Source: JADCGM01 sp943368345 (lineage in GTDB: Bacteria; Pseudomonadota; Alphaproteobacteria; Sphingomonadales; Sphingomonadaceae). Taken from it: a stretch of DNA of 64,000 bases. The position numbers and the translations under genes were made by a program. The notes beneath the pieces were generated by a model. The model worked only from the letters and a program-made list of their open reading frames with translations, was not told the origin of the DNA and did no database searches. The stretch is from the NCBI GenBank assembly GCA_943368345.1, contig CALRKY020000006.1, positions 1 through 64,000 on the forward strand, given 5' to 3'. Positions 8,382 through 16,800 of the stretch are shown here, piece after piece. The first letter of the stretch is position 1. The number at the start of each line of letters is the position of its first letter.

Positions 8382-9026
8382 ATGGAAAATTCGAAAATAA
8401 GATTGCTTGGACATGGCACATATGACGTACCACCTAATATTGGTAAAATTCCGACCAGAATCATTGCAGTTGAAGTTGGCGCAGATTTGGGCAAAAGGAA
8501 CCTGAATATTGACTATGTTTGGGGGTCTGATTCAAATTATGTCGCTACTGATCTGCCGGTTATTTTGGTTTCTGTTGCGAAAGGCGAATCAACATATTTG
8601 AGAAAAATAAAAACTCGTAAAGAGCGCATGAGTTTGAATGTAAAAGAAATATCGGTCATAATATTTAGACTATCAGATGATATAGATTGGCAATTTTCAT
8701 ACGATAGATCTCCAATAAGTCTTAGTGAAGAATCGATGAAAACAACTACTTATGATCAAGATGGGAGTCCAAAAGAGTTCTTTTTTGGAAATGCGCATCG
8801 TATTTTGGAAAATGGAACAGTCGATCTGGATCCAAAGACAGATAATTGTAATGTCGCATGTTTAATCTGTGATGGAGCCGGACTAACTCGGCCTTCTGGC
8901 TCTTATAAACTATCAATAAATCTCCACGTTGATCTGCTCGATCGGGACCGGGGTGGCAATATTATTGGACGCTTGCCAATTGTCATCGACCCCGATGTCA
9001 AGAATCCCGGTGGATCGGAACCCTAA
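8382..9026 (+). CDS. AT-rich hypothetical protein in the TIR operon
   Basis: This 214-residue protein belongs to no family I recognise. It starts one base after the TIR gene stop, with GGGAGAA upstream of the ATG at 8382. Its codons are conspicuously AT-rich (ata, aaa, aat, tta), unlike the GC-rich genes on both sides, which points to recent acquisition or unusual constraint. The sequence is soluble, beta-rich and mildly charged, with no signal peptide or membrane helix. Cysteines cluster near 166-173 (NCNVACLIC). It may be the sensor, inhibitor or effector partner of the TIR protein, but nothing in the sequence decides this. Confidence 0.7.
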   Translation: MENSKIRLLGHGTYDVPPNIGKIPTRIIAVEVGADLGKRNLNIDYVWGSDSNYVATDLPVILVSVAKGESTYLRKIKTRKERMSLNVKEISVIIFRLSDDIDWQFSYDRSPISLSEESMKTTTYDQDGSPKEFFFGNAHRILENGTVDLDPKTDNCNVACLICDGAGLTRPSGSYKLSINLHVDLLDRDRGGNIIGRLPIVIDPDVKNPGGSEP

Positions 9027-9038
9027 GTCCTGGTCCAC

Positions 9039-10640
9039 ATGACCCCCTCCCTCCCTCTCATCATCGCGCAAGCCCGTGCCGGTGCGCTTGACCTGGCTTG
9101 GCGCTTGTTCCGGGAGGGGGGGTATGACCGTGCCGCAGGTGACCCGGCGGCGCTGGCGGTCAAGGGGCGGTTGCTGAAGGACCGGGCGTTGCTGTCGCGC
9201 GGGGCGGAGCGGGTGCGGTTGTTCGGCGAGGCGGCGGCGGCTTATGCTGCCGCCGATGCGCTGGGGCCGCAGCCCTATCTGCTGATCAATGTTGCAACCC
9301 TCGCCTTCCTCGCCGGGGACCGGGGCCGGGCGGTGGCGGTGGCGGGGGAGGTGCTGGCCCGGCTCGATTTCGGCGCACCGCTGGCCGAAACCCCCTATTG
9401 GCTGCAGGCAACCCGGGCGGAGGCGCTGCTGCTGCGATCCGACGTGCTGGGGGCGGAGGCAGCGCTCGGCGTGGCCATCGCGCTCGATCCGGATGGCTGG
9501 GAGGATCATGCCTCTACTCTGCGGCAGTTCCGACTGATCTTTGAGGTGGCGGGCATCGACCCGTCCTGGCTGGAGCCGCACCGGCCACCGGTATCGCTGC
9601 ATTATGCCGGGCATCTGGGCCTTGCCGAGACTGGCTCGCGGGCGCTGCGGTCAGCGATTGATGCAGTGCTGGTGCAGGAGCGGGTCGGCTTTGGCTATGG
9701 CGCGCTCGCCGCCGGATCGGACATCGTGATTGCAGAGGCCTTGCTGGCACGCGGCGCGGCGCTGCACGTCCACTTGCCCGCCCCGAGCGAGGTCTTTGTC
9801 GAACAGTCGGTCCGCCCCTATGGCAGCGGCTGGGAGGCGCGGTTTGCGGCCTGCCTGACGCAGGCGAGCAGCCTGTCAGTCGCCACCACCATGGCCGGGG
9901 CCTATGAACCGCTGGCCACCGCGCTCGCCGCCGATCTGGCGATGGGGGCCGCCGTGCTCAATGCCCGCCGCCTGGAAAGCATCGCCGCCCAGCTGTTGAT
10001 CACCGATGGCGGTGGCGGCCCGTTCGGCGGCGGGGTCAGCACCGTGCGGGACGGAACAATCTGGGCGGAGACCGGACGCCCGCAGCATGTCATCCGCTGG
10101 CCGCGCACCGCCAATGTGCCCGCCGCCGGGGACCTGCGGGAGGGGCGACCCGACCGGCGGTTGGCGGCGCTGCTCCATATCGGGTTCGACGGTCTGGACG
10201 CACTCGACGATGCCGGATTTGCCCGCGCTCTGGACGAGGTGGTGATGCCGTTCCGCAGCCGCTCCGCCGCAATAGAGGCACAGCCGGACCTCAGCCTGCC
10301 GCTCGGCAATGGCCGGATTGTCGCCTTCGCCTCGGTCGAGGCGGCGTGGCGTCACGCCATGGCGTTGATGCGGGCGCCTGAACCAGCGTTGCCACTGCGT
10401 ATTGCCGGCCATTACGGCGTGGCGCACTGGCTGGACGGGCCAGCCTCCATCTCCGGACCCGCCGTCGTCCGCCTGAACGACATCGCCGCCGCTACCCTGC
10501 CCGGTACCGTCACCGTCAGCGAAAATTTTGCCGCCGCCCTGTTCGTCACCGCCGTGAGCGAAGTCCATGCCGAACTCGTTGGTGAAGTCGTCGGCCAGCG
10601 CCTGTTCACGCTCAAAGAACAGCACGCGGCGGATCAGTAA
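9039..10640 (+). CDS. TPR - SLOG-like - degenerate nucleotide cyclase protein
   Basis: This 533-residue protein has three regions. Residues 1-160 are TPR-like helices. Residues about 185-320 form a SLOG/LOG-like Rossmann domain (YAGH at 189-192, GYGALAAGSDIVIAEALL at 219-236, ALHVHLP, then W265-E-x-R-F). Residues about 375-510 resemble a class III cyclase (LLHIGFDGLDAL, LGNGRIVAF, RIAGHYG, SENFAAALF). The two metal-binding aspartates are replaced: HIGFDG for F-x-D-x-x-G, and GNGR where active enzymes have G-D. The cyclase fold is probably a regulatory or nucleotide-sensing relic. SLOG domains bind nucleotide-derived signals (known), fitting a partner for a TIR enzyme (inference). It ends convergently, overlapping the Crp gene by 7 bases. 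Confidence 0.7.
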   Translation: MTPSLPLIIAQARAGALDLAWRLFREGGYDRAAGDPAALAVKGRLLKDRALLSRGAERVRLFGEAAAAYAAADALGPQPYLLINVATLAFLAGDRGRAVAVAGEVLARLDFGAPLAETPYWLQATRAEALLLRSDVLGAEAALGVAIALDPDGWEDHASTLRQFRLIFEVAGIDPSWLEPHRPPVSLHYAGHLGLAETGSRALRSAIDAVLVQERVGFGYGALAAGSDIVIAEALLARGAALHVHLPAPSEVFVEQSVRPYGSGWEARFAACLTQASSLSVATTMAGAYEPLATALAADLAMGAAVLNARRLESIAAQLLITDGGGGPFGGGVSTVRDGTIWAETGRPQHVIRWPRTANVPAAGDLREGRPDRRLAALLHIGFDGLDALDDAGFARALDEVVMPFRSRSAAIEAQPDLSLPLGNGRIVAFASVEAAWRHAMALMRAPEPALPLRIAGHYGVAHWLDGPASISGPAVVRLNDIAAATLPGTVTVSENFAAALFVTAVSEVHAELVGEVVGQRLFTLKEQHAADQ

Positions 10641-11365
10641 ATCAGGTCCTCCAGCCGGTGGGGGGCGACGATGGTCAGGGCTTCGGGGGTGCGGGTGATC
10701 AGGCCGCGGCGTTCGAGGGTGCTGATGGTCCGCGACACGGTTTCGCGGGTGGTCTGGATGCGCTGGGCGAGGTCGGCGAGCACAGGTGGTGGCGTGAGGG
10801 TCCGGCCATCGCCCGCCCGCGCCAGCCGCAGCAATTCGGCATGCACCCGCCCTGCCGCCGACAGGGTGGAACGCTCCAGCAGTTTCTCGGTCATCCAGCC
10901 AAGGCGGCGGACCAGCGAGCGCGACAGCAGCAGCCCGACGCAGGCATGCTGTTCGACCAGCGCAATGAAGTCGCGGGCAGCAAAACCGGCGGTCTGCGCC
11001 GACCCGAGGGTGATGACGTCAGCCGCCTGTTCGACAGCGGCGTCGATGGCCCCGAACAGGTCACCAGGCGACAGATCGTGGAGGCGCATCATCCGGCCGT
11101 CGGCTGTCACCAGCGACGCGCGGGCCGTGCCGACAATCAGCAGATAGGTCTCGTTGCTCGAAACCCCCTGCCGGACCAGCGCGCTGTGCGGCGGCCAGGA
11201 CTTGGCAACGGCCCGCGCAGCGATGCCGTCGGCAGTCGCTGCCGAACAGGCAAACATCTGCTGCAACGTGGCAATGAGCTGCGATTCGGCCAGACCATCC
11301 TCCCCCAAACCGGCTGGAGGCGCAGCAAGCCATGAACCGGTGGCAAAGTCCACCGGTCCAGGCAT
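10634..11365 (-). CDS. Crp/Fnr-family transcription factor
   Basis: This 243-residue protein has an N-terminal cyclic-nucleotide-binding-type beta-barrel (about 35-150, LVRQGVSSNETYLLIVG... GDLFGAID), a long dimerisation helix and a C-terminal winged helix (about 170-235). The recognition helix is TTRETVSRTISTL. Its R-E-x-x-x-R spacing matches Crp, which reads GTGA half-sites. No FNR-type Cys cluster is seen. It lies downstream of the TonB receptor on the same strand and converges on the TIR operon. A GTGA-N6-TCAC palindrome upstream of that operon (6677-6692) is its probable target. Confidence 0.85.
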   Translation of the reverse strand: MPGPVDFATGSWLAAPPAGLGEDGLAESQLIATLQQMFACSAATADGIAARAVAKSWPPHSALVRQGVSSNETYLLIVGTARASLVTADGRMMRLHDLSPGDLFGAIDAAVEQAADVITLGSAQTAGFAARDFIALVEQHACVGLLLSRSLVRRLGWMTEKLLERSTLSAAGRVHAELLRLARAGDGRTLTPPPVLADLAQRIQTTRETVSRTISTLERRGLITRTPEALTIVAPHRLEDLIY

Positions 11366-11395
11366 CCCCGTTTCCTATCCTCGCCCCTAGCGGCT

Positions 11396-11411
11396 AGGAG
11401 TTGGAACTCCT
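11396..11411. promoter_or_regulatory. 16-bp palindrome upstream of the Crp gene
   Basis: AGGAGTT-GG-AACTCCT has 7-bp arms with a 2-bp centre, 31 bases upstream of the Crp-family start and in the 98-base gap after the TonB receptor stop. The short TTTT on the plus side is too weak, and on the wrong strand, for a terminator of the minus-strand receptor gene. An operator, possibly autoregulatory, is the simplest reading, although the motif is not GTGA-like. Confidence 0.4.
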
Positions 11412-11463
11412 TTTGGAACGCGCTTCGTCTCTCGCGACAACTACGCTGTTCCGACCCCGTCTC

Positions 11464-14040
11464 CTAGAAATCTACTGACATGCGCCCATAGACGAACCGG
11501 CCACTAAATCCAAAAGGCGACTGCGAACTGTAAGGTAGAAATGAGTTATTCACTCCAAAATTTACTCCACCAACTGTCCCAAACGGCAGACGGTCAGGAT
11601 ATTCATCAAATATGTTGTTGGCACCAAACGCCACGGTGACCTGCTCTATCGGCTTGACCCGCAATTCCATGTCGACAACCCATTTAGGTGTCAACGTGAT
11701 GTCGCCCGGGGCCCCTCCGGGTGCTACCGAGATGTCATCACGTTGCGCTGACGTCACGCCAGAAGGCAGGAACACCTTGCCAAAGCGGTTGGCAGTCGCA
11801 GTATAAGCAAAAATGCCGCTTTCCCAATTCATGCCAACATTAATTTTACTCTTCGGTTGACCATCGGTCAGCCGGAACGACTCCTGGCGTGCAAACAAGC
11901 GCTGCGCCGTGAACGCGCTGAAAGTCCGCCGACTGGTGATCTTGGTGTCGCTGATGTTGAGTCCGGCGTTCAATCTGAAGCGACCAATGCCAGTTTCAGG
12001 CAGGCGGTAACTGGCGACCACATCGAGGCCCTGCGATCGCGTGTCGATACCGTTAATGAAGAAACGGGCCGAGGTGCCTACAACATTGGCTGCAGCCAAA
12101 ATTGCCACAACGTCAGCACCTTGCAGGTTCTCGGTCAGCGTGATGCGATCACTGATCTTGATGTTGTAATAATCGATCGTGACGTTCAATCCTCGCAGCC
12201 CCGAGAGCGTGACGCCGCCCCCGAAGTTAAGTGATTTTTCAGCCTCAAGCGGTTGCGACCCAAGTGCCCTCGCAATTGGCGACGCAACCGGGAAGGTTCC
12301 GATTTCGATCAGCTGACCACCAACATTGTTGGTCGACGTGGTTGAAAAGAACTGCTGCGCCATCCCCGGAGCCCGAAAGCCGGTTGAAAGTGATGCACGA
12401 AGCGCGACCCCGTCAATTGCTTCAAACCGACCGGCAACCTTGCCGTTCACCGTGCTGCCAAAGTCGGAGAAATGCTCGAATCGTCCGGCGGCTTGAACGT
12501 TGATCCGGTCAGTCAAGTCGGTGTCAATTTCCGCATAGCCTGCCACGCTGGTGCGGGATTCATCGACTGCAGTCGATGGTGCAAAGCCAGGAAAAACCTG
12601 AGCGCCGGGCGCCGCGCCGTTGCTGAATGTGAACGGCCCCGCCACATAGCTTTGCAACTCGCCGGCACGGATCACATAATTGTCGCGGCGATACTCAAGC
12701 CCCAATGCCAGCGAGATCGGTGCGGCCAAACCCCAGTTCAAATCCCGGCGGACGTCAAAATTCACGGCCGTTTGCCCTGACCTTAGGCCACCGGCATCAA
12801 ATTGGCGCTGGCTGACCAAACCGCCGAGTGAGGTATTAAAGCTGTTCTGAATCGAATAATCGAGCTTGTTTCGGCCATAGCTCGCCGACAGGTCAAAATC
12901 CCAACTCGCAACTTCGCCGCGAATCCCAACAGCTGACGAAACATCGACAATATTGCTGGCAATCAGCGGCAAAAAGCCATCCGAGTAGAAAGGTCTACCA
13001 CCATTGGCAAAGTCGCTATTCCGCGCGTCGAGCGAGCGGCGATAGAAACCCGCGCCATTGGCATCCCGATTACCGTAGCTGCCGAAATAGTAAATTTCGT
13101 TCCCGTTATCGAGTTCAATCCCAGCGTTCGCGAAGAGGGTCATGTCTTTCGATACGCCGTCACCAAAACGGTGAGAGTAACGGTCAAACGTGGTCTCGCG
13201 GAGATCGCCCGTCCCGGAATATTGGCGGCGCGGGTCCGGTCCAGAGCGATTGGTCGCTTCGCGATCACGGTATTCAGCAGTGAAATTCAAATATCCGTTC
13301 TTGCTCAGTGGCAATCCGATATTGGTTGCAAAGGTATAGGTGTCGCCATCGCGACGGGTCCGGTCTTCGCCGGTGAAGGTAATGACCGGGTCGTTGGTCG
13401 CCGTCGTGGTCGGCGAAACACCCGCAACCTGGCTAACCCCCTCCATTGTCGTGACATATTTTCCAAAACTGATTTGCGCCTTGCCCCCGATGCTCTTCCG
13501 CAACTGGATGTTGATCACGCCGGCAATGGCATCCGACCCGTATAGCGACGAGGCACCGTCGCGCAGCACTTCAATGCGGTCGATTGCCAGCGACGGAATC
13601 GTGTTCAGATCGACCGCCGACGACCCGCGACCAACAGAACCGTTCAGATTCAGCAGGGACGACAAATGGCGACGCTTGCCGTTCACCAACACAAGCAATT
13701 GATCGGGTGCCAAACCACGCAATGTTGCTGGACGGAGAGAGTCAGTCCCATCGGTCAGTGACGGTTGCGGAAAATTAAACGACGGAACCAAATTGTTCAG
13801 CAAGCGACTGGTTTCTGTCGTACCGCTGGTGCTCAGCGCTTCATTGGAGATCACGTCGATTGGTACAGGGCTGTCGGCAATGGTACGATCAGTGCGACGT
13901 GTCCCGGTGACGATGATGGTTTCCCCCGCATCGGTTTCCTCGGCAGCGGCGGCCTGAACCGGCGCGTCCTGGGCTTGCGCCGGCACGATCACGCCAAACG
14001 AAATGGACGCCAGCAACGCAGCCTTTGTGATTCGGGTCAT
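11464..14040 (-). CDS. TonB-dependent outer-membrane receptor
   Basis: This 858-residue receptor has a signal peptide (MTRITKAALLASISFGV...AQA). A TonB-box-like GETIIVTGTR precedes a plug domain (ADSPVPIDVIS, TLRGLAPDQLLVLVNGKRR, VEVLRDG-type block IDRIEVLRDGASSLYGSDAIAGVINI). A 22-strand-type beta-barrel follows and ends with the C-terminal aromatic motif ...RMSVDF. Start at 14040, with GGAGG nine bases upstream. The substrate is unknown; many Sphingomonad receptors of this class take up carbohydrates, siderophores or vitamins. A Crp-family gene follows on the same strand after 98 bases. No riboswitch was recognised in its leader. Confidence 0.92.
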   Translation of the reverse strand: MTRITKAALLASISFGVIVPAQAQDAPVQAAAAEETDAGETIIVTGTRRTDRTIADSPVPIDVISNEALSTSGTTETSRLLNNLVPSFNFPQPSLTDGTDSLRPATLRGLAPDQLLVLVNGKRRHLSSLLNLNGSVGRGSSAVDLNTIPSLAIDRIEVLRDGASSLYGSDAIAGVINIQLRKSIGGKAQISFGKYVTTMEGVSQVAGVSPTTTATNDPVITFTGEDRTRRDGDTYTFATNIGLPLSKNGYLNFTAEYRDREATNRSGPDPRRQYSGTGDLRETTFDRYSHRFGDGVSKDMTLFANAGIELDNGNEIYYFGSYGNRDANGAGFYRRSLDARNSDFANGGRPFYSDGFLPLIASNIVDVSSAVGIRGEVASWDFDLSASYGRNKLDYSIQNSFNTSLGGLVSQRQFDAGGLRSGQTAVNFDVRRDLNWGLAAPISLALGLEYRRDNYVIRAGELQSYVAGPFTFSNGAAPGAQVFPGFAPSTAVDESRTSVAGYAEIDTDLTDRINVQAAGRFEHFSDFGSTVNGKVAGRFEAIDGVALRASLSTGFRAPGMAQQFFSTTSTNNVGGQLIEIGTFPVASPIARALGSQPLEAEKSLNFGGGVTLSGLRGLNVTIDYYNIKISDRITLTENLQGADVVAILAAANVVGTSARFFINGIDTRSQGLDVVASYRLPETGIGRFRLNAGLNISDTKITSRRTFSAFTAQRLFARQESFRLTDGQPKSKINVGMNWESGIFAYTATANRFGKVFLPSGVTSAQRDDISVAPGGAPGDITLTPKWVVDMELRVKPIEQVTVAFGANNIFDEYPDRLPFGTVGGVNFGVNNSFLPYSSQSPFGFSGRFVYGRMSVDF

Positions 14041-14304
14041 GTTTGAAATCCTCCACCGGCGCTGCACGAGGTGATGCAGGCGCTTTCCGACATCGACTAT
14101 GGTGCCGGTTGTCACGCGATTGCAACGCTGCTGCCCCTTGGGGAATGCAGGTTTGCACCGACTGTTGCCGCAGGGCGACAGGCAGGCTTCGTCGTTGACA
14201 AGGCGAAAGGCTTCTTCTAGGCACCCGGCTCCCGCATGGTCGGCGCAGGTTCGCGCCTGTCCGGACATGCCCAATTGGTATTCAGACTTAAGGTTTATTC
14301 AGCC
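14041..14304. promoter_or_regulatory. divergent promoter region, TonB receptor / rplU
   Basis: These 264 bases separate the divergent receptor and rplU genes. A short hairpin GGCGC/GCGCC (about 14241-14256) lies in the rplU leader direction. I looked for cobalamin or TPP riboswitch cores on the receptor strand and saw none. Confidence 0.3.
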
Positions 14305-14718
14305 ATGTTCGCGATTGTGCGCACGGGCGGCAAGCAGTATCGCGTCGCCGCAGACCAGAAAATCATCGTCGACCGGATGCCCGGTGAGGCGGGCGACAGC
14401 ATTGCGCTGGACGACGTGTTGCTGCTGAGCGATGGCACCGCTGTTGCCGGACAGAGCGTCGCGGCCGAAATCGTCGCGCAGATCAAGGGCGACAAGGTCA
14501 TCGTCTTCAAGAAGAAGCGCCGCCACAATTATCGCCGCCGCAATGGCCACCGCCAGCTGCTGACGCTGCTGAAGATCACCGCAATTGGTGGCGAAGCGCC
14601 GAAATCCATGAAGGCTGCAGCACCAAAGGCAGAGGCAGCTCCAGCTGCCGCAGCCGAGGCCGCACCGAAGAAGACCGCAAAACCGAAGGCCGCGAAAGCG
14701 GCGCCGGCAGCAGAGTAA
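14305..14718 (+). CDS. rplU: 50S ribosomal protein L21 with Lys/Ala-rich tail
   Basis: This 137-residue protein starts MFAIVRTGGKQYRVA, the unmistakable bL21 N-terminus, and contains FKKKRRHNYRRRNGHRQ, the conserved basic 23S-rRNA-binding loop. Residues after about 103 form an Ala/Lys/Pro-rich extension (AAPKAEAAPAAAAE...) not present in the 103-residue E. coli protein but common in alphaproteobacteria. The ATG at 14305 matches the family start. It is followed by rpmA after 14 bases, the standard L21-L27 operon. Confidence 0.97.
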   Translation: MFAIVRTGGKQYRVAADQKIIVDRMPGEAGDSIALDDVLLLSDGTAVAGQSVAAEIVAQIKGDKVIVFKKKRRHNYRRRNGHRQLLTLLKITAIGGEAPKSMKAAAPKAEAAPAAAAEAAPKKTAKPKAAKAAPAAE

Positions 14719-14732
14719 GGAGCTAGGCAGCC

Positions 14733-15002
14733 ATGGCACATAAGAAGGCAGGCGGCTCGACCCGCAACGGTCGCGACTCGGCGGCAAAACGGCTCGGCGT
14801 CAAGAAGTTCGGCGGTCAGGACGTGATCGGCGGCAACATCATCATCCGTCAGCGCGGCACCCGCGTTTACCCGGGCCGCAATGTCGGCTGTGGCAAGGAT
14901 CACACCCTGTTCGCGACCGCGGCAGGTCGCGTTGTGTTTCATGCCGGCAAGCTTGGACGCAAATATGTCAGCGTTGATGCGATGCCGATGGCAGCGGAAT
15001 AG
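14733..15002 (+). CDS. rpmA: 50S ribosomal protein L27
   Basis: This 89-residue bL27 begins MAHKKAGGSTRNGRDSAAKR; the N-terminal tail reaches the peptidyl-transferase centre. The rest (GVKKFGGQ, IIIRQRGT, PGRNVGCGKDHTLFA) is textbook L27. AAGGAGC precedes the ATG. It is co-transcribed with rplU and followed by a strong intrinsic terminator at 15065-15098. Confidence 0.98.
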   Translation: MAHKKAGGSTRNGRDSAAKRLGVKKFGGQDVIGGNIIIRQRGTRVYPGRNVGCGKDHTLFATAAGRVVFHAGKLGRKYVSVDAMPMAAE

Positions 15003-15064
15003 GTCAGGCGACGCCTCATAAGGTCGCCGGTGACGGCGACCCCCGTAAAGTGTTTTGAACACGG

Positions 15065-15098
15065 AGAGGGAGATGGGTCGCCATCTCCCTCTTTTTTT
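15065..15098 (+). terminator. intrinsic terminator of rplU-rpmA
   Basis: A perfect 12-bp stem (15065-15076 with 15081-15092) closes a GTCG tetraloop and is followed directly by seven T residues (15092-15098). It is placed 62 bases after the rpmA stop. It is one of the clearest regulatory elements in the window. Confidence 0.95.
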
Positions 15099-15165
15099 CT
15101 CCCTCTCTGCGTCACGCATGTGCAACGCGCTCCGCCTAGGCGAGCCGCTGTCGGGGAGAGAGTAG

Positions 15166-15717
15166 ATGTTTATCCGGACCGAACGCCTGTTCCTGCGCCC
15201 TGCCTGGGCCGAGGATGCGCCGGCAGTGGCTGCGCAGATTGCCGACTGGGATGTGGTCCGGAATCTGGCGCGCGCGCCCTGGCCCTACACACTTGCCGAC
15301 GCTGCGGCATTTTGCTCGGGCGCCGTTCTGGCCGCCGGCGAATCGGCATTCCTGATCTTCGGTCGGACCGATGGTGACCCGCAGCTGATCGGCGCCATTG
15401 GTTTTGGACCAGTCCGCGACGGTCGCGATATCGAACTTGGCTATTGGCTCGGTCGTGCCCATTGGGGACGGGGCTATGCGTTAGAGGCCGGGCGCGCCGT
15501 GCTGCATCTGGCCTTTGATGGTCTGCGTCATGACCGGGTAATTGCCGGACATTTTGTTGACAATCCCGCCTCCGGCAAGGTGCTGAAGCGCTTGGGCTTT
15601 GTCCCGACCGGAGAGGTTGGTGTCCGACCCTGCAAGGCGCAGGGCCGCGCCATACCGTCGGTCGAGTACGCGCTCTGCCGCAACCAATGGGCGCACGACT
15701 ACCGCGCCGCAGCCTGA
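15166..15717 (+). CDS. GNAT-family N-acetyltransferase (RimJ/RimL-like)
   Basis: This 183-residue acetyl-CoA-dependent transferase begins TERLFLRPAWAEDAPAVAAQI, typical of the Acetyltransf_3 group. The acetyl-CoA loop region is ELGYWLGRAHWGRGYALEA, followed by NPASGKVLKRLGF near the end. RimJ/RimL relatives acetylate protein N-termini or small molecules; the substrate cannot be told. It stands between the L27 terminator and obg, a common alphaproteobacterial arrangement. A hairpin follows the stop. Confidence 0.88.
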   Translation: MFIRTERLFLRPAWAEDAPAVAAQIADWDVVRNLARAPWPYTLADAAAFCSGAVLAAGESAFLIFGRTDGDPQLIGAIGFGPVRDGRDIELGYWLGRAHWGRGYALEAGRAVLHLAFDGLRHDRVIAGHFVDNPASGKVLKRLGFVPTGEVGVRPCKAQGRAIPSVEYALCRNQWAHDYRAAA

Positions 15718-15723
15718 CCCGGC

Positions 15724-15749
15724 ACCTCCCCGTTCGACAGCGGGGAGGT
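15724..15749. terminator. hairpin between GNAT gene and obg
   Basis: A 9-bp stem ACCTCCCCG/CGGGGAGGT with an 8-base loop starts 7 bases after the GNAT stop. There is no T-tract, so it may slow or stabilise transcripts rather than terminate efficiently. Confidence 0.4.
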
Positions 15750-15771
15750 ATCCCACTAGAAGCGCCCCGAA

Positions 15772-16800
15772 ATGCAATTTCTGGATCAAGCAAAAATTCA
15801 CCTGAAATCCGGGTGGGGTGGCGACGGGGCGGTTTCGTTCCGGCGCGAAAAGTTCATTGAGTTCGGTGGACCCGACGGCGGCGACGGTGGCCGGGGCGGC
15901 GACGTGATTTTCGAAGCGGTCGAGGGTTTGAACACCTTGATCGATTTTCGGTACCAGCAACATTTCAAGGCACAACGCGGCACCCATGGCATGGGACGGG
16001 ACCGTACAGGGGCAGGCGGCAAAGACCTGATAATCAAGGTCCCGGTCGGGACCCAGTTGCTGTGCGACGATGACGAGCGCACCCTGATGGCCGATCTGAC
16101 ACGGGTTGGGGAGCGGGTGGTGCTGCTGAAGGGCGGCGACGGCGGCAAGGGCAACGCCTCCTACAAATCCTCCACCAACCGCGCGCCGCGACAGTTTCAG
16201 CCCGGTTGGCCGGGCCAGGAGCTGTCGGTGTGGCTGCGCCTGAAGCTGCTCGCCGATGCCGGGTTGCTCGGGCTGCCCAATGCCGGGAAATCGACCTTCC
16301 TGAATGCGGTGTCGAACGCCAAGGCCAAGGTTGGCGACTATCCCTTCACCACCCTGAAACCGCAGCTCGGCGTTGTTGAACATCGGGGCCGGGAGTTCGT
16401 GCTCGCCGATATTCCGGGCCTAATTGAGGGGGCAGCAGACGGGGCCGGGATCGGTGACCGGTTCCTCGGCCATATCGAACGCTGCCGCATTCTGCTTCAT
16501 CTGGTCGACGGCACGCAGGATGACCCGGTTGAGGCCTATGAGATCGTCCGGGCCGAGATTGAAGCGTACGGATCGGGGCTGGAGGACAAGGACGAGATCG
16601 TCGCGCTCAACAAGGTGGACGCGCTCGACCAGAAGACCCGGACCAAGCTGCGCAGGAAGCTGGAGAAGATCAGCGGTCGGGATGTGGTGGAACTGTCAGG
16701 GGCTGGCGGAGACGGCATCCCGGAAGTCCTGAGCAAATTGACCGAAGCGGTGGGTCGCGCCCGGCCCGAACTGGGGACGAAATCATGGACGCCCGTGTAG
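15772..16800 (+). CDS. obg: GTPase Obg/CgtA
   Basis: This 342-residue protein has a glycine-rich Obg fold at 1-157 (GGDGAVSFRREKF, GGPDGGDGGRGGDV). The G domain shows the P-loop GLPNAGKSTFLN, switch I DYPFTT, DIPGLIEGA (G3) and NKVDALD (G4). Obg couples GTP status to 50S assembly and stress control. The C-terminal variable domain of some Obgs is absent, as in many alphaproteobacteria. Its 3' end overlaps proB by 16 bases. Confidence 0.97.
   Translation: MQFLDQAKIHLKSGWGGDGAVSFRREKFIEFGGPDGGDGGRGGDVIFEAVEGLNTLIDFRYQQHFKAQRGTHGMGRDRTGAGGKDLIIKVPVGTQLLCDDDERTLMADLTRVGERVVLLKGGDGGKGNASYKSSTNRAPRQFQPGWPGQELSVWLRLKLLADAGLLGLPNAGKSTFLNAVSNAKAKVGDYPFTTLKPQLGVVEHRGREFVLADIPGLIEGAADGAGIGDRFLGHIERCRILLHLVDGTQDDPVEAYEIVRAEIEAYGSGLEDKDEIVALNKVDALDQKTRTKLRRKLEKISGRDVVELSGAGGDGIPEVLSKLTEAVGRARPELGTKSWTPV

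Noticed and set aside
6779..10640. Canonical type I Thoeris (ThsA/ThsB)
   Set aside because: There is no SIR2 domain; the SLOG-bearing protein has TPR and degenerate cyclase domains instead, so the locus is at most functionally analogous.
11396..11411. Intrinsic terminator of the TonB receptor gene
   Set aside because: The only T-run is on the plus strand side and is four bases long, so it cannot terminate the minus-strand transcript; kept as an operator candidate instead.
14041..14300. Riboswitch (cobalamin or TPP) upstream of the TonB-dependent receptor
   Set aside because: The conserved cores of these riboswitches were not found on the minus strand; only short hairpins are visible.
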